From an uncultured Clostridia bacterium (GTDB lineage Bacteria; Bacillota; Clostridia; Lachnospirales; Lachnospiraceae), in contig CAMJIC010000053.1 in NCBI GenBank assembly GCA_946405675.1, positions 1 to 13,138 on the forward strand: 13,138 bases of DNA, written 5' to 3'. The notes below the pieces were generated by a model, which was not told where the DNA came from, made no database searches, and was given only the letters and a program-made list of their open reading frames with translations. Positions 13,086 through 13,138 of this stretch are shown here, in pieces. Position 1 is the first letter of the stretch. Each line of letters begins with the position of its first letter. The translations under genes and the position numbers were made by a program.

Positions 13086-13138
13086 GTTACAAGTCACACT
13101 CCTGCCAGCGTTTCTGTTCACTGCCCGGCTGGGCAGGC
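13086..13138. repeat. GTTACAAGT-family palindrome, copy D, cut by the window end
   Basis: GTTACAAGTCACAC (13086-13099) is identical to the left arm of the copy at 9797. An inner pair CCTGCC (13101-13106)/GGCAGG (13132-13137) begins the stem, and the loop starts 'AGCG' as in copy A. The expected right arm (GTGTGACTTGTAAC) would lie just past the window. Confidence 0.7.

Noticed and set aside
11202..13121. Long minus-strand reading frame opposite the second EAL gene
   Set aside because: It mirrors an intact EAL gene and its product has no family motif. It is an antisense shadow.
4581..13138. GTTACAAGT palindromes as a CRISPR array
   Set aside because: Copies are kilobases apart, are inverted repeats with variable loops, and have no regular spacers or cas genes.

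Overview
The window is GC-rich, densely coding DNA with Firmicutes-style ribosome-binding sites. Its protein families point to a Clostridia bacterium, most likely Lachnospiraceae: a DUF4367-type domain beginning 'NPFVD', multi-pass membrane EAL proteins beginning 'MIWNFSF', a PgcA-type sugar phosphomutase, an rdgB-yfcE gene pair and a lectin-like C1 peptidase. This is a family-level impression; there is no 16S gene or other marker to fix it. I see no rRNA, tRNA, CRISPR array, transposase, integrase or phage gene.

Layout. (1) 1-498 is the 3' part of a DUF4367-like gene. It is followed by a membrane-anchored EAL phosphodiesterase (604-2517) with a degenerate GGDEF domain. (2) A bidirectional terminator (about 2660-2699) separates it from a convergent phosphoglucomutase/phosphomannomutase gene on the minus strand (2740-4533). 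(3) A 361-bp divergent intergenic region (4534-4894) carries overlapping outward-facing promoters and two palindromic elements. (4) A plus-strand group, probably one operon, follows: a two-TM protein whose C-terminal domain looks GrpE-like (4895-5884), an Hsp70-like ATPase with a C-terminal membrane hairpin in place of a normal substrate-binding domain (6051-7958), and a secreted papain-like (C1) peptidase with a lectin-like domain (8035-9591). (5) After a block of palindromes (9588-9847) come rdgB (house-cleaning NTPase with an unusual central insertion), yfcE-type phosphodiesterase (ATGA overlap) and a cytosolic PAS/degenerate GGDEF/EAL protein (11190-13019).

How the genes fit together. The two EAL proteins keep the catalytic residues for c-di-GMP hydrolysis but have lost the GGDEF signature, so the window encodes c-di-GMP removal or sensing, not synthesis. 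The most unusual unit is the GrpE-like/Hsp70-like/C1 peptidase group. Both chaperone-type proteins appear tethered to the membrane by hydrophobic hairpins and sit next to an exported protease, which suggests a dedicated membrane-surface chaperone or secretion-associated system. That function is inference.

Two families of palindromic repeats recur between genes: one with GTTACAAGTCACAC/GTGTGACTTGTAAC ends (three copies plus a divergent relative) and one built on ACTGTTCAG/CTGAACAGT. Several copies sit immediately before ribosome-binding sites or at stop codons.
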